Origin: Mesostigma viride
Taxonomy: Eukaryota > Streptophyta > Mesostigmatophyceae > Mesostigmatales > Mesostigmataceae
Assembly: GCA_009746045.1 (NCBI GenBank)
Contig: RPFO01000076.1
Coordinates: forward strand, 3,574,920 to 3,638,919
Direction of reading: 5' to 3'
DNA: 64,000 nt
A program made the translations under genes and the position numbers. How positions within the stretch are numbered: position 1 is the stretch's first letter; the number at the start of each line of letters is the position of its first letter. Below, piece by piece: positions 24,037 to 35,226 of the stretch. The notes beneath the pieces were generated by a model. It had not been told where the DNA came from. It saw only the letters and a program-made list of their open reading frames with translations, and did not search any database.

Positions 24037-27000
24037 GATGTCGTCCTCCTATTCCGATTCTGTCAAGGCCACTCCCGTTTCACCCAAGATGACGTCGAAC
24101 ACCTCGCCGGACCGAACGGCAACGGAGGAGTTTCCTCGTTGCAGTTCGGTCCCGTAAATGCTCTGCGAGGTCCCCCCCCCGAGTCCCCCTCGCCCTCCAA
24201 GTCCAACTTGCCCCCCAGCGAGTTGGACAGAATTATACCCCCCAACTCTCTCGCTGCTGCGTCTCGCGCTCCGTCCCGCTCTCCGCCCCGTAAGTCTCCA
24301 TCGCCGCCCCCCAAGTCGGCCGGAGCTACTGCGTCCCGCTCGCCGCCCCGCAAGTCCCCCAAGTCCCCCGCAACTGCGACCCGTTCGCCGAACCGCAAGT
24401 CCCCCTCTCCGCCCAAAGTTCCCCCCGCTACCGCGTCCCGCTCTCCTTCTCGCAAGTCCCCCTCGCCGTCAACCAAGAACCCCGCAACTGCGTCCCGCTC
24501 GCCGTCCCGCTCTCCTTCCCCCAAGTCCCGCTCGCCGCCACCCAAGTCCCCCGCTTCTGCGTCCCGCTCGCCGTCCCCCAAGCATTCCAGTTCTAAGCGT
24601 AAGCCTGCGGCCGAGTGGGTAGAGGAAGACGACCGCACCAAAGAGCTCAGGAAGCTGAGGAAGTCTATCAGTGAGCTTGTTGAGGAGGACGAGCGCGATC
24701 AGACTAACGGGAGGCCTGAAGACCCGGAATCGCCGGTTCGGGAGTCGCGTCGAAGCGGTTGTCCGATTTGTTAGCAATGGCCGCAAGCTTTGCTGACGAA
24801 TACGCGGCTCTCGACAAGAAGGACAAGGAGAAGGAGAAGGCGGAGAGGGAGGCCATCGAGAAGGCGGAGAGGGAGAGGGTGGAGAGGGAGGAGAAGGAGA
24901 GGCTGGAGAAGGCGGAGAGGGAGGAGGAGGAGAGGGAGTACAAGGAGAAAAAGGCTGCCCAGGAGAAGGAGCACAGGATCCTGGTGGCGAAGCAGAAGGA
25001 GGAGGCGAAGAAGAAGACGGAGGCGGCAGCGAAGGAATTCTTGCGGAGGAGGCCGCTCTTTTTTTCAGATGCGACAGGAGAGGATGAAGGCGGAAGAGGC
25101 CGCGAGGAGGAGGAGGAGGCTGCGAGGAAGGAGGAGGAGGCTGCGAAGGCAGTTGAGGGGGAGAAGGACGAGAACGGAAGAAGGGGTTCTTCCGAAGGAT
25201 TTCAGTCGATTATCAGGTATGTTTATTAATGTGAGACGTACATTTTTCAGATGGCTTTTGAACGGCGTGTGTGTATCGTAGAAAGGGTGGGATTTTATGT
25301 CATACATTGATCGTAAGGGTCTAGCTGCGGAGAGACGTTGACCTAGGAGTTAAGGTTGTTGACGACGACGACGACGATGTGTGGCCTTTTTTTTACTCTT
25401 GTTGTCTGCAGCCCGACACGGTGGCCATTCTGAAACAGTACCTGGCTCAGGCTGAGTCTGAGGCTGGGGTGAGTCGTAAAGCCGAAAAGGGCTTGATCCG
25501 CTTTCTTTCGGCCGAGATAGCGTTTGCAGAGAAGTCCGGTGTCGTCGTGGACCGTCCGGAGTCGGCACACATAATTTGGAAGAACGACCGCCTGGGCCGT
25601 CTTGCATTGTTCGAAGCCACACAGCGAGCCATTCATGGGAAGAGGGTCGTTGGTGACGACATTATGAGGTTTTGAAGATCGCGCAGTCGTGCATCCTTAA
25701 TCTGAAGGAGGATGTCGGACGTTACTTTCCCCGTCGTGCTTTAATATGGTCGACGCTCTTTGATGAGGTTGAAAAGTTCGAGGTCCACATTGGCTTCACA
25801 TGCATCGAGGCTTCCTATATGGAAACCTTGAAAACCACTGCGTTGCATCAGCTCTTTAAACTCATGACTGGAGATATGAGAGCGGATTCGAGGGCTTCAC
25901 TGTCGGAAGATGAAGTGTTTGATATTGTCAGGCAAGGATTTGTTGACACGTCCAACAGTGACTTTATCGTAATTGTGCCGGGAAGAATGAATGACGTAGG
26001 AGGATTGGAGGAGCGCGCACATGAAGTGATCGCGCATTTGGACATGGCAAGAGACCACTTACTGCAATCTTTTGTTAAGTGGCGGACTGACTTTCTTGTC
26101 AGCCCGGACGCCAGCCTTTCGCGGGAAGCGGTCGCTTTCTTTTTGGATTGGGCTGGACAGGTGATCCAAAGTTTCCGGCACCGGGAGGACTTCCATGTTA
26201 TTCAGACATATAAGCCACCGGGAAGTCGTCCAGGAATGGTTGGATCAAATCTCGTTGGTTGATTGTCTCCAGAGTATCCGAACCAAGACAGACACGGAGT
26301 GGTCTGATTTAGAGGCGGGAGGCCATTGGCAGTCCCTCGAGTTGTTCTTCGAGGCGGAATTGAGGCGGCAACTGGAAAAGGAGAGAGCCCATCAAGTGCC
26401 GATATGGCCTTTGGGGAAGATTTTGAGGAGGTGGAAGTTCTACGTTTCGGTACGTTAACTTGCCGATATCGTTTATCGATTTGGGTTGTTTCCATTCCCT
26501 GAATAGGGCTCTATATGCTGACCAACCTTCATGGTTTGTCCTGTCATATCATGCAGGGGGGCTCCATGCCAGGGGACGTATCGGAGGATTTACCGAATTT
26601 GTCAGACTTGGTTGATAAGGTGGGTGCTTGTCCGTCGAGTTTCCACGAGCATCTTACATGGGGTCTAGCTGCAGGTAGACCCTCACCCTTTTATTGAGAC
26701 TGACATGTTCGGCTAATTTCAACGGTGCCCCCAACCAATCTGTTGTCTTTTTTCAGGGGGCGGCTGCGGCGATGGCTGTTGACAGTGCTGGTATTTGGTC
26801 TGGACTCGAGATGGAAATGGTAAGCATTAAACGATATCCGGATGTCTGCATTTCGCCTGAAGTTTTAGTGAGCGCATTATGCGAAATATACAAATGTCGA
26901 CTAATTTTGATTTCCAATGAGCTGTCGTATTCGGTGTTGACAGGGGGGGGTTTGGCCTCAGCAGGCGCTGCCGGAGAGGAAGAAAACGCTGGAGGAGATG

Positions 27001-30000
27001 AGGATGGGGGAGACGCTGAGGGAGAAGTGGCTGTGCAGGTACGTTCATCCGCCGCGAGTTCGTGTGATTTTTTTCGTGCTGAGGGGTATCTCCGCAGAGA
27101 GACGATGGTGCAACAATCGAACTGAGGTCAAGTCCCTTCTTGTTCGTTTTTTTTTTCATGCAGGCGGGGGCTGTCGCTGGGGGTACTGCGGGGGGGAAGC
27201 CCGAAGTCATTGACTGAGCAAAGGGAAAAGCTGGATTCCCGCAAGAAGGTTGCGAAGGATCATATTATTGCTGTTGGCCTGATCATGCTTAAGTCTCCGC
27301 CCGATGGCGTCGATTCGGAGGGACCTGCGGGGTCCGAGTTTCGCAAGTACCTGACACGACTTGAGGCGGAAGTCGATGCCGATTTCGATACGGAGGTGTT
27401 GGGTGCCGCTACCTTTAAGAGTGAATTGGCATATGAATTTGTAAATCTGGTGAAGTCGAAAGCCACCAAGAATTTCAAGTGGCAGCCTAAGGAGTACTCA
27501 GAGGCAAAGGTTGACAAGATCGAGAAATTCATGAAGGCTGATTTTCGTCGTCGGGCCGCTGAGGGAAAAAGGGCGCTGAATGCGGTGGCAAAGGCCAACA
27601 GTAAGAAGAACGCGGAGGCGAAGGCGGCGGAGAAGGAGGCGAAGAAGGCGGAGAAGGAGAAGGCTAAGGAGGCCAAGAAGCAGCAGAAAACTGGACAGGT
27701 ACGATTGTTGTGAAAATTTAGACCTCTCGCTGCGGGTAGACGCTGACTGGCTGCGGGACTTGGTGTTTAGTGTCAGTAAGGTATTATTCCAACAGAACTT
27801 TGTTCGTCCCTGAACAGGATGTCGTGGTCGGCCTAAATATTACTGACTTGAGCAAATCCTGCGGTCCTTTTCGATTTTTTACTTCAGGATGACGGGGGGG
27901 ACGAAGACGCCACGGTGGAGAAGAAGTTACCTGGTCATGACGCCGTGTTCGCGCTGGTGAAGGATATGCTCAAGTACTGCTCGAGTAGGCGGATGGCGGA
28001 CGTCGATGACCTGCCAAACTGGCCCGAGTTCTCCCCCTTTCTTGAGCTGCTCCGGTCACTCAACAAGCTTTTTAAGGAGGGGGTGCTCACGAGCAGTGGG
28101 AACCCGGACACCGACCCTATCATTGAAAGCTGGAAGCCTTCGAAAAAGGTCGACTCGAACAAGGAGGTCAGGGACCAGAACATCCGGAAGGCCAATCTCT
28201 CAGGGAAACGCGTTGGATTCGGCCGGCCGATTTTAAGCAGACCGGATGTTTCAGTATGCGGATCCAGACGGTCAACGCGCTTATTTTGCCAGAGGCTTTG
28301 AGGCAGCGGCGTTTAAACCTTGAAACCATTAAGGAGAACGGCCGCATTCTCCTCAATGCGCGGGACAACGCCTTGCACTTCAAGGTTGTTGTCCCGGTCT
28401 GGCAGTTCCCTTTCCAGGCGCTTGCCGAATCTCAACCTGACCTGTTCGACAAGCAAATCTTGTGCATGCCGGATTTCGTCAAGTGGCTGAAGATTCACCA
28501 CGGCGCCAAGATTGACGCGGAGGATGTGGGGTCCAGGTACTTCCGGCCCCTTTCGGATACTGAAGTCGACGTGTGGCTTAACACGGAGTCCACCACCTCT
28601 TTCCTCGCGAGAGGACTTGAGTGGCGTACCTACGCCAGGTGGACGAGGTGGAAGCAGTTTTGCCTCAGGACATCGAGGGCAGTCGGGATGTTTTCAACCT
28701 GCTGTGCAATACTGCGATGAAGTCCTACGATCCGAAATTTTTTGAGGAACGGGTACCGGTACCGTATCTGGTTCTCCGGTACGCGGTGGTGGATGGGAAC
28801 CACTACTTTAAGGGGTTAAAGTCGTTTCTCAGGGGGCCGGATGGCGGGTGGGGAGAGGTTCGGGCAATGATGTGCGAGGGTGGGGCGGAGTCCAATTTCG
28901 CAAAGACTCCTAAGGAGGCGGAGCACGCATTCCAGGACCTGTTGCGGAAATTCCGTGGTGGTTACATGGGTACGAATGTCATTCTTCTCAAGGGTGGCGA
29001 CCTGCTCCCGTCGTGGAGTGAGCAGCGAAATCTACCTAAGGCAAAAGAAGATGTAAGCTATCTATTTTGGCAGGGTCTAGCTGCGGGTAGACCCTCGGAA
29101 TTTTCGTGGTTGTTTTTTGTGTGCGCTTCAAGTTTTTTGCGAGGGTCTCGCTGCAGCTAGACCCTCTCCTTTTTTTTGTTGGAATTTTCGTTGCGTATTG
29201 TCGGCCGTTTCTTTTTCGAATTTTGTTAGGGTCTATCCGCAGCTATACCCCTCGCCTTTTATGACTGAGTTTTGTCGTTGCTCGCTCGATGTTAATTGAT
29301 GTCGCAGGCGGTGCTGACCGGCAAGCTGGAGAAGCTGTTCGACATCGCCAAGGGGGCGAATTCGGAGGACTTAGCCGTGGCGGATCGTACGCTGGGCCAG
29401 GCGTTGCTTGACGTGTGGAACTACAACAAGCTATATCTATACGGCAAAGTCACGCGTGGGAAGGGCCACTATATTGCGGATGGCCACTATACCAATCTGC
29501 TCACGTACATCCTCCCGGCTATGCGGCAAGCGGGGGGAAGGGAAGGGAATGTGGAGCCGGCAGCGGTGGATGTACACGAGGAGGAAGCAGAAGGAAAGAA
29601 AAAGCCGGCCCACAGCATTGCTTCAGTGCATTCCGCTTACAGTCGCACGCTGGCCAACACGTTTCTCCGTCTGACACAGGAGCAGACTGATGATCCTGCC
29701 TCAACGAAACCCGCGCCTGAGGAGGTGATGATGCAAAGGTGCAAATTCGCGAATGCAGAGGGGGAGAAGAAAGGCCAGAAGGTCTCTTGGACGCTTTCAG
29801 GAACTTGGCCAGCCTTCCTATGATGGACGCCGTGATCGATTGCATCATGAGCTGCCAGGTTGGACCGGAAAAGCTCACCAAGTTGGTGGAGTTCGCCAAG
29901 GATGTGCTGGAGTGCCTGCGGCTGACCATTTGCGCCAGATTCAAGGAGGATGTGACGCTGGAAGCGCAATGCAAGGACGCAAAGGGCAAGGAGTTTGTGG

Positions 30001-31362
30001 CGTCTCATATTTTCGAACTCGTCTTCAATCTCCATCCTCTCCTCGGCCGGTCGGCAGGAAGGAGATTGTGGCCAGATACCGGGAATTTTGGGATGTGGCC
30101 GTCATCATAACGAGGAACATCGCCTACCTTCTTAAAGCCAAAAAACACGCCGCACATCTGAGGATTCCGAGAAAGGATCTCATAGTGGCAAGATCGACTT
30201 TCAGGAGATTCTGCTAAAAGAGAGCGAGGACAAGACGGTGGGTTTGGCACTTTTGGCTCCGGAAGCGTTCAGGAAGTACGCTCCAAAAGTTGGATTACTC
30301 GAAGGGGGGTGAAGGAGGCGGCGATGAAGGGGCCGGTGAAGGGGCTGGAGAAGGGAAGGGGAAGGGGAAGGGGAAGGGGAAGGAGACGGAGGCGAAGAAG
30401 GAGGAGGAGGCGAAGGAGGAGGAGGAGTGGGACGTTGTGTATGAGTGGCAGAGTGTGGACTGGGGCCGTCGCCGGGTCTGGTTTTGCTGTCAGGAACTAG
30501 ACGGTGATGATGATGACAAGTCGCTCGTCAAGCAGGTGGCAGGCGAGGTTGCCTCAGCTTCAGCCCGCCCCTTTCCCTTGGGCAGGTCCCTTCCGTGCCT
30601 GAGCCTGCTGAACTTGGCGAACATTTGGGGTGATAAGTGGAGTAACTTTCAGAGAGGGTGGTGGGCGTTCGGTCCTTGCCCGACAGCCTCGGACATTCCC
30701 GAACCGGGCGGGATCTACGATCATGTGCTGAAGGCTTGCGCCCAAGAGTTTTTCTCCAGGTTCGAACCGATGGTGATCGTGTTTGGTACCGAGCCGGAGA
30801 TTAAGGGGTTTCAAGAGATAGTGGAAAGGATCGGTATTGGGAGTGAATTGTGGGAGCGGCCTAGGCTCGGAAGGGCGAAGAAGCGAAAAGCTTCCCACGA
30901 AGCCGGGGGTCCTTCGTCGGCCGTGGTGGCGAGGGATGACCAACAGTTGTTGGAGGGAGGGGATGGAGGGGATGGAGGTCCGGCAGGAGGGTCTACTCGC
31001 GGAGAGACCCCCGTCGAGGTGAGAACGCAGCAGGCCGAACAGATGACGGGGCCTGAAGGTGATGCGGATCCGCCTGCGGCGAAGAAGCCCGCTTCTCAAG
31101 TGACTCGACGGGCAGTCGTGTCACTTGCTGAGGATCATTGATGGAGGTGGGCCTTCCAAGCCTGCCGCGCCTCAGCCCGTTTTTCAGGTTCCGAAGAAGC
31201 AGCTTCGGGTTCCCCCGCCGACTCTGCCCACCCCGCAGCCTCTGCCCATTTCTCAGGTACCGAAGAAGCAGCTTCGGGTTCCCCCGCCGACTCTGCCCAT
31301 TTCTCAGGTACCGAAGAAGCAGCTTCGTAAGCAACTTGTGGCAGTGGCTGATTCGGACGATG

Positions 31363-31459
<97 letters not shown>

Positions 31460-32654
31460 GGAGGAGGAGGAGGAGGAGGAGGAGGAGGAGGAGGAGGAGG
31501 AGGAGGAGGAGGAGGAGGAGGAGGAGGAGGAGGAGGAGGAGGAGGAGGAGGAGGAGGAGGAGGAGGAGGAGGAGGAGGAGGAGGAGGAGGAGGAGGAGGA
31601 GGAGGAGGAGGAGGAGGAGGAGCAGCACGTTGCTACCAAGAAATCCGCCAAGGGTGGGAAGGCTGCGGAGCACGTTGCCTCCAAGAAATCGGCCAAGGGG
31701 GGGAAGGCTGCCAAGCCTGCCCTGCCTCAGAAACGGCGTCGAAGAGCAGTTGTGCTTACAGATTCGGACGATGAGGAGGAGAAGGAGGAGGAGGATGGCG
31801 GCGGAGAGGAGGAGGACGGGGGGAAGGAGCGCGTTGCTTCCAAGAAGTTACCCAAGACCGCGAAGACTGCCAAGGTTGCCGAGCCCGCCAAACCCGCCCC
31901 GGCGCCTGCCCCCCACCCCCAGACGGGGTCTACCTGCGAGCAGAGGTCGAAGGAAAAGGCCAAAAAGGGTAAGAAAAAATCTGCGAGTGAATTCTGCTAT
32001 GTCGAGTGTTTCGATTTTTTACGGTTGGCAGTCCGATTTCTACTAACTCGATTTTAGTCATGCGTTGATGGCATGATCGGTTTGCGCGCAGGTAAGGAGG
32101 ATGTGGAGCAGTTACTTCGCTTGGCAAATGTGGCGGTGGGCTTCGGACCAGCGGCTGTACATGCTGACACTTCCGGAGGGGAGGAGCCTAAGGGGGCGGA
32201 AGACTGTCAGGCGGGCGATGAGGATGATGAGAAGCCCACGTTGGAAATGAGACTTATGGACGGGGAAATGGGGTTCGGAGCACCAGAGGCCTTTTGGTGT
32301 GATGGGTGGACTTCAGCCATTATGCAAGCAGGGAACAAGGATACGGCTACGCCAATGTATGCCAAGCTAGAAGACGTCATGCTTTATGAGCAGGTGTCTG
32401 GATACGACACCAAGTAAAGGGACGTCGCATTTAAGTTTTTCGCTGAGGGGGAGAAGGGAGGGAAGTTGAAGAACAAGTTGTGGTGGATGCCGCTGGACTA
32501 CGCCATGAAGGTGGTAAAGCTGACGGATGGCAAGAGCTGGAAGGATGTGGAAGTCTGGGCGCCTGCAAAGGAGATCGATAAGAAGAGGAGGAACTCGAAA
32601 CCGGAACAGCAGATCGCGGAAGCGAAATTACGGAAGAGGCCCTCGAAAGCTTGA
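24037..32654 (+). CDS. Large unrecognised multi-exon gene with frame breaks
   Basis: I do not recognise this gene. Supported introns: 25217-25411, 26450-26556, 26620-26756, 26820-26943, 27039-27173, 27699-27887, 29053-29307 and 31969-32091, all GT...AG. In order it encodes: a Ser/Pro/Arg region with SRSPSPKS-like repeats (24.18-24.6 kb); a Lys/Glu coiled coil (24.78-25.2 kb); globular segments (25.4-26.45 kb; 27.2-27.6 kb ending Lys/Glu/Ala-rich; 27.9-30.3 kb); WDVVYEWQSVDWGRRR to FQEIVERIGI (30.4-30.9 kb); three VPKKQLR repeats; an Ala-Asp-Glu run; Lys-rich tails with TDSDDEE; and a last WMPLDYAMKV block. The frame must change near 24.15, 24.75, 25.66, 26.2, 27.19, 28.24, 28.62, 29.77, 30.05, 30.3 and 31.13 kb, and one in-frame TAA stands at 32415-32417. 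It could be a decayed gene, a transposon gene, or a real gene with sequence errors. Nuclear location is suggested only by its basic and acidic tails. Confidence 0.5.
25217..25411 (+). repeat. Intron with palindrome copy (25317-25337)
   Basis: Donor CAG|GTATGT, acceptor TTGTCTGCAG. The copy has GGGTCTAGCTGC on the left and a shortened GGAGAGACG on the right. Confidence 0.75.
26620..26756 (+). repeat. Intron with palindrome copy (26661-26683)
   Basis: Donor AAG|GTGGGT, acceptor TCTTTTTTCAG. Left arm GGGTCTAGCTGC, right arm AGGTAGACCCT. The palindrome fills the middle of a 137-bp intron. Confidence 0.78.
27039..27173 (+). repeat. Intron with degenerate palindrome (27084-27104)
   Basis: Donor CAG|GTACGT, acceptor TTTTTTTTTTCATGCAG. 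The copy is GGGTATCTCCGC followed by AGAGAGACG. Confidence 0.65.
27699..27887 (+). repeat. Intron with degenerate palindrome (27721-27742)
   Basis: Donor ACAG|GTACGA, acceptor TTTTTTACTTCAG. The copy reads GACCTCTCGCTGC / GGGTAGACGC. A second acceptor-like CCCTGAACAG lies at about 27818. Confidence 0.65.
29053..29307 (+). repeat. Intron with three palindrome copies
   Basis: Donor GAT|GTAAGC, acceptor TTGATGTCGCAG. Palindromes lie at 29073-29094 (right arm GCGGGTAGACCC), 29143-29164 (GGGTCTCGCTGC plus GCAGCTAGACCC) and 29229-29250 (GGGTCTATCCGC plus GCAGCTATACCC). The first is followed by TCGGAATTTT, as is the copy at 21350 in the 108-bp array, so some flanking sequence travels with the motif. 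Confidence 0.78.
30989..31011. repeat. Palindrome-like copy inside an exon
   Basis: GGGTCTACTCGC followed by GGAGAGACCCC lies inside an open frame and is read as G-S-T-R-G-E-T. A second exonic half copy is at 31926-31947 (GGGTCTACCTGC, then GAGCAGAGG), read as G-S-T-C-E-Q. Confidence 0.6.
31369..31623 (+). repeat. Coding trinucleotide runs Ala-Asp-Glu
   Basis: (GCT)n for about 20 codons, (GAT)n for about 10 codons, then (GAG)n for about 55 codons, all in one frame. The three runs abut with no interruption and follow DSDD. The frame through the runs is the one that continues into the Lys-rich QHVATKKSAKGGK tail. Confidence 0.9.
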
Positions 32655-33460
32655 GGGGAAGTTAGCACTTGGACATGCGCTGGCAATGCTCGTCCTATGG
32701 TTAATACAAAGGTTATTAGGATAATGTCGAGTCTCTCCACGTAAAATTTACATGAATTACTAACTTTCAAGCCTCTCGATGTGGAATGTACGCTCAAACT
32801 GACATGAATTAAGCATTATGACACCAAATTAGCTCGAAAATACGCGATCGAACGCCAAATTCGCGCAAAAAAACGCGATCGAACGATTGAAACTAGCGTT
32901 TTTTTCTAGCAAAATGCGCCAAAAATGACCCCATTCCGCGTGGGACCACCCTGGATCGCAGCATATAGGCCTCCTGGATGGCGGTGACGAATTAAGGGCA
33001 AAGGGCTGCTGGGGTCCAGGAGGTCAGGCGCGGTTTTAATACATATTCAACCAGGACTGTGGGAAACTTTGCAAACTGAAGACGTGTTAGAATCCCTGAA
33101 TGCCTCTGTGGCCCTGTCGCCATCGCCCCGCAGTCCCGCACCTGCCAACCACCGCCAGTGGCTTTCCTTCTTGTGGTGCCTGTGCTCTCGCGCCCTCTTG
33201 CCTTCGTCCAACATCCAGCTGTCATGAAAGACGCGACGCGCATTCGCTGTCGCTGTCGCCTTTGGATCGACCAAAGGACACGGACTTAGAACTAACCCTA
33301 GTCTTACGAAGCAAACTTGAAATAGTTGCTCGTACAGCTAAACGTCCTAGGACTGTAAATCGAGCTACGGTTGCTGAAATGTCAGAGTTATCAGTCCAGC
33401 ACCGGTGTAAAGAACCGAGACTCGTGGATTTTGCGACACTTCCGCGACTTCAGTTTTTTC
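32655..33460. other. Intergenic, no gene seen
   Basis: The only structure noted is a repeated CGCGATCGAACG string (about 32842 and 32875) and CTCTCCACG / CTCTCGATG repeats near 32735 and 32776. Open frames on both strands lack recognisable protein features. Confidence 0.45.
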
Positions 33461-34371
33461 ATACACCCGTTTGCTCACCATAGTCACCAGCATCTTTGTT
33501 AAAACAATAAGTAGATGCATACAGACAGGTAGCGGTTACAGAACCGCTATTAAGAACTCCTTAGGCATGGCTCGCGATTACCCGCGCAGACCAGGCCACC
33601 AAAGAGGGTGGGTGGGTGGGACAAGAAAAAAGACCACAACAATGTCACTACGCCGCCAAAGTAGTCAAACTGCCCTAGCACGGGGCTGACATCAGCAACC
33701 GAGCTTAACTTAACACGCCAACCTGAGAATGTAGCGACATCTACCGTACCACAAAAACAACAACCAATCAAATACCCTTTCCGAAAGGTTCTAATTATCA
33801 TTCAACAAACCGGTTCAACAAACCCGGCCCTGTCAAACTGTAAGCATAAGATTGTTTCGAGATTGTAGCACAATAGGGCCACTGCCCCTACTAACAATTC
33901 CAGGTCGCCAGCCATTAGCCAAATCCGGTTACATCTGCCAAACCCGCCCGGTTCAGCCGACCATCCAGGCGGCTCCCGTGAGCGGCCTTATTCCCCGCCT
34001 CACTTCGAGAAACTCTTTTCAAAGAAATCCGATTCATACACCCGTTTGCTCACCATAGTCACCAGTATCTTTGTTAAAACAATAAGTAGATGCATACAGA
34101 CAGGTAGCGGTTACAGAACCGCTATTAAGAATTCCTTAGGCATGGCTCGCGATTACCCAACCTCCCCTTCCTGGCCCTCCGGTCCGCTAAAGAAGCACCA
34201 TTTCCTTTCCCGTCAAAAGCTGTCCTGTCGCGATGGGCGCTCTCCGTTGCCAGAAAACAGATTTAATTCCCAGCGACTGTGAATGCACAAAAATTCATGC
34301 ACTGTCGATCGACACAGCTCGCATTTTTTACCCCACTCGGGGGCCCCCGCTGACCTCGTTGCCGACCTCTT
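33461..34371 (-). mobile_element. Non-autonomous split-direct-repeat element, family 3, truncated
   Basis: Minus orientation: B2 33461-about 33583, G-rich linker GGGTGGGTGGGTGGG (about 33607-33620), A2 about 33621-34035, B1 34036-34158, then internal sequence to 34371, where a copia LTR begins. The A1 copy is missing. B1/A2 meet at CCGATTCATACACCC, the complement of GAATCGG, the same junction word as family 1. The B block shares the core AACAATAAGTAGATGCATAC with family 1 (AACAATAAGTGGAAGCATAC). Confidence 0.68.
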
Positions 34372-35200
34372 TGTTAGGGATATTATATCCACCTGACCAC
34401 AATGTATCCCAGCCTGATTTATTTCTTGTTGGATTCATTCCATATGGACTGGGAATTTGATAGCTATGATAAGCTAGATGGATTGGGCTCAATGAGCTGA
34501 TCAATATTCGTGTGCCATAGTCCTATTTTTGGACATGGATGACTTGTACCCTGAGTCAGCCTAGTAGCATCACGTATTTGATTGACAAGTGGTGCTATGG
34601 CCTAGTGGACAAGTGTTTGGTCCATGAGCTGACAAATGTTGGAGGCTCATGATGACACATGTTATGACTTACATGATGACAAGTGGGTAGACTCATTGCA
34701 TGACACTTGTCACTCCAAGGAGAAGAGATGTGTCACTTTATTAATCATGTTATGTGGCACATTATTATGTAGACACTTGGCATCTAGCTATTATGCCATG
34801 CAGCTGATTGGATCATGTCTATAATGTTCTAGGAATGTTCTAAGAATATGCCAGGAATATTCCTGGAATATACTGAGAATATGCTGGGAATATGCTAGGA
34901 ATATGCTAGGATGTTTCTACAAGCTTCTGTGATGATGTCATTGCTGATGTCATCCTTCCTATAGCCTAAAAGGTATAAAAGGAAACTGCCCCCAAAGGGC
35001 AGGAACCTCCATTTTAACCTCTATTGAACCTCCATTCAACCTCTTTTCCTAACCTCTAAATCTATTAAATAAAACTCTTTTTCTGGTCTCTCTTCCATTG
35101 TCTTCAAGCTCAGTCTTTCATCACCTGCAAGGTGAAAGGGTAGCAAGGCCAAGCACAAGGCATTGTGTAAAACCCATTAGTTTCCTCTACCTTTCCAACA
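34372..35200 (+). mobile_element. Ty1/copia 5' LTR
   Basis: It runs from TGTTAG to CCAACA and is directly followed by TGGTACAGTATATCGG, in the primer-binding-site position. A TATA box (GTATAAAAGG, TATA at 34974) and AATAAA (35068-35073) mark U3 and R. Near 34850-34915 there are degenerate 10-11-bp AGGAATATGC repeats. The 3' LTR is not found in the window. Confidence 0.8.
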
Positions 35201-35226
35201 TGGTACAGTATATCGGAGGATTGTTC

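Noticed and set aside
24037-24774. Calling an SR splicing factor
   Set aside because: The Ser-Pro-Arg region has no RNA-binding domain beside it and the frame is disturbed; composition alone is not enough.
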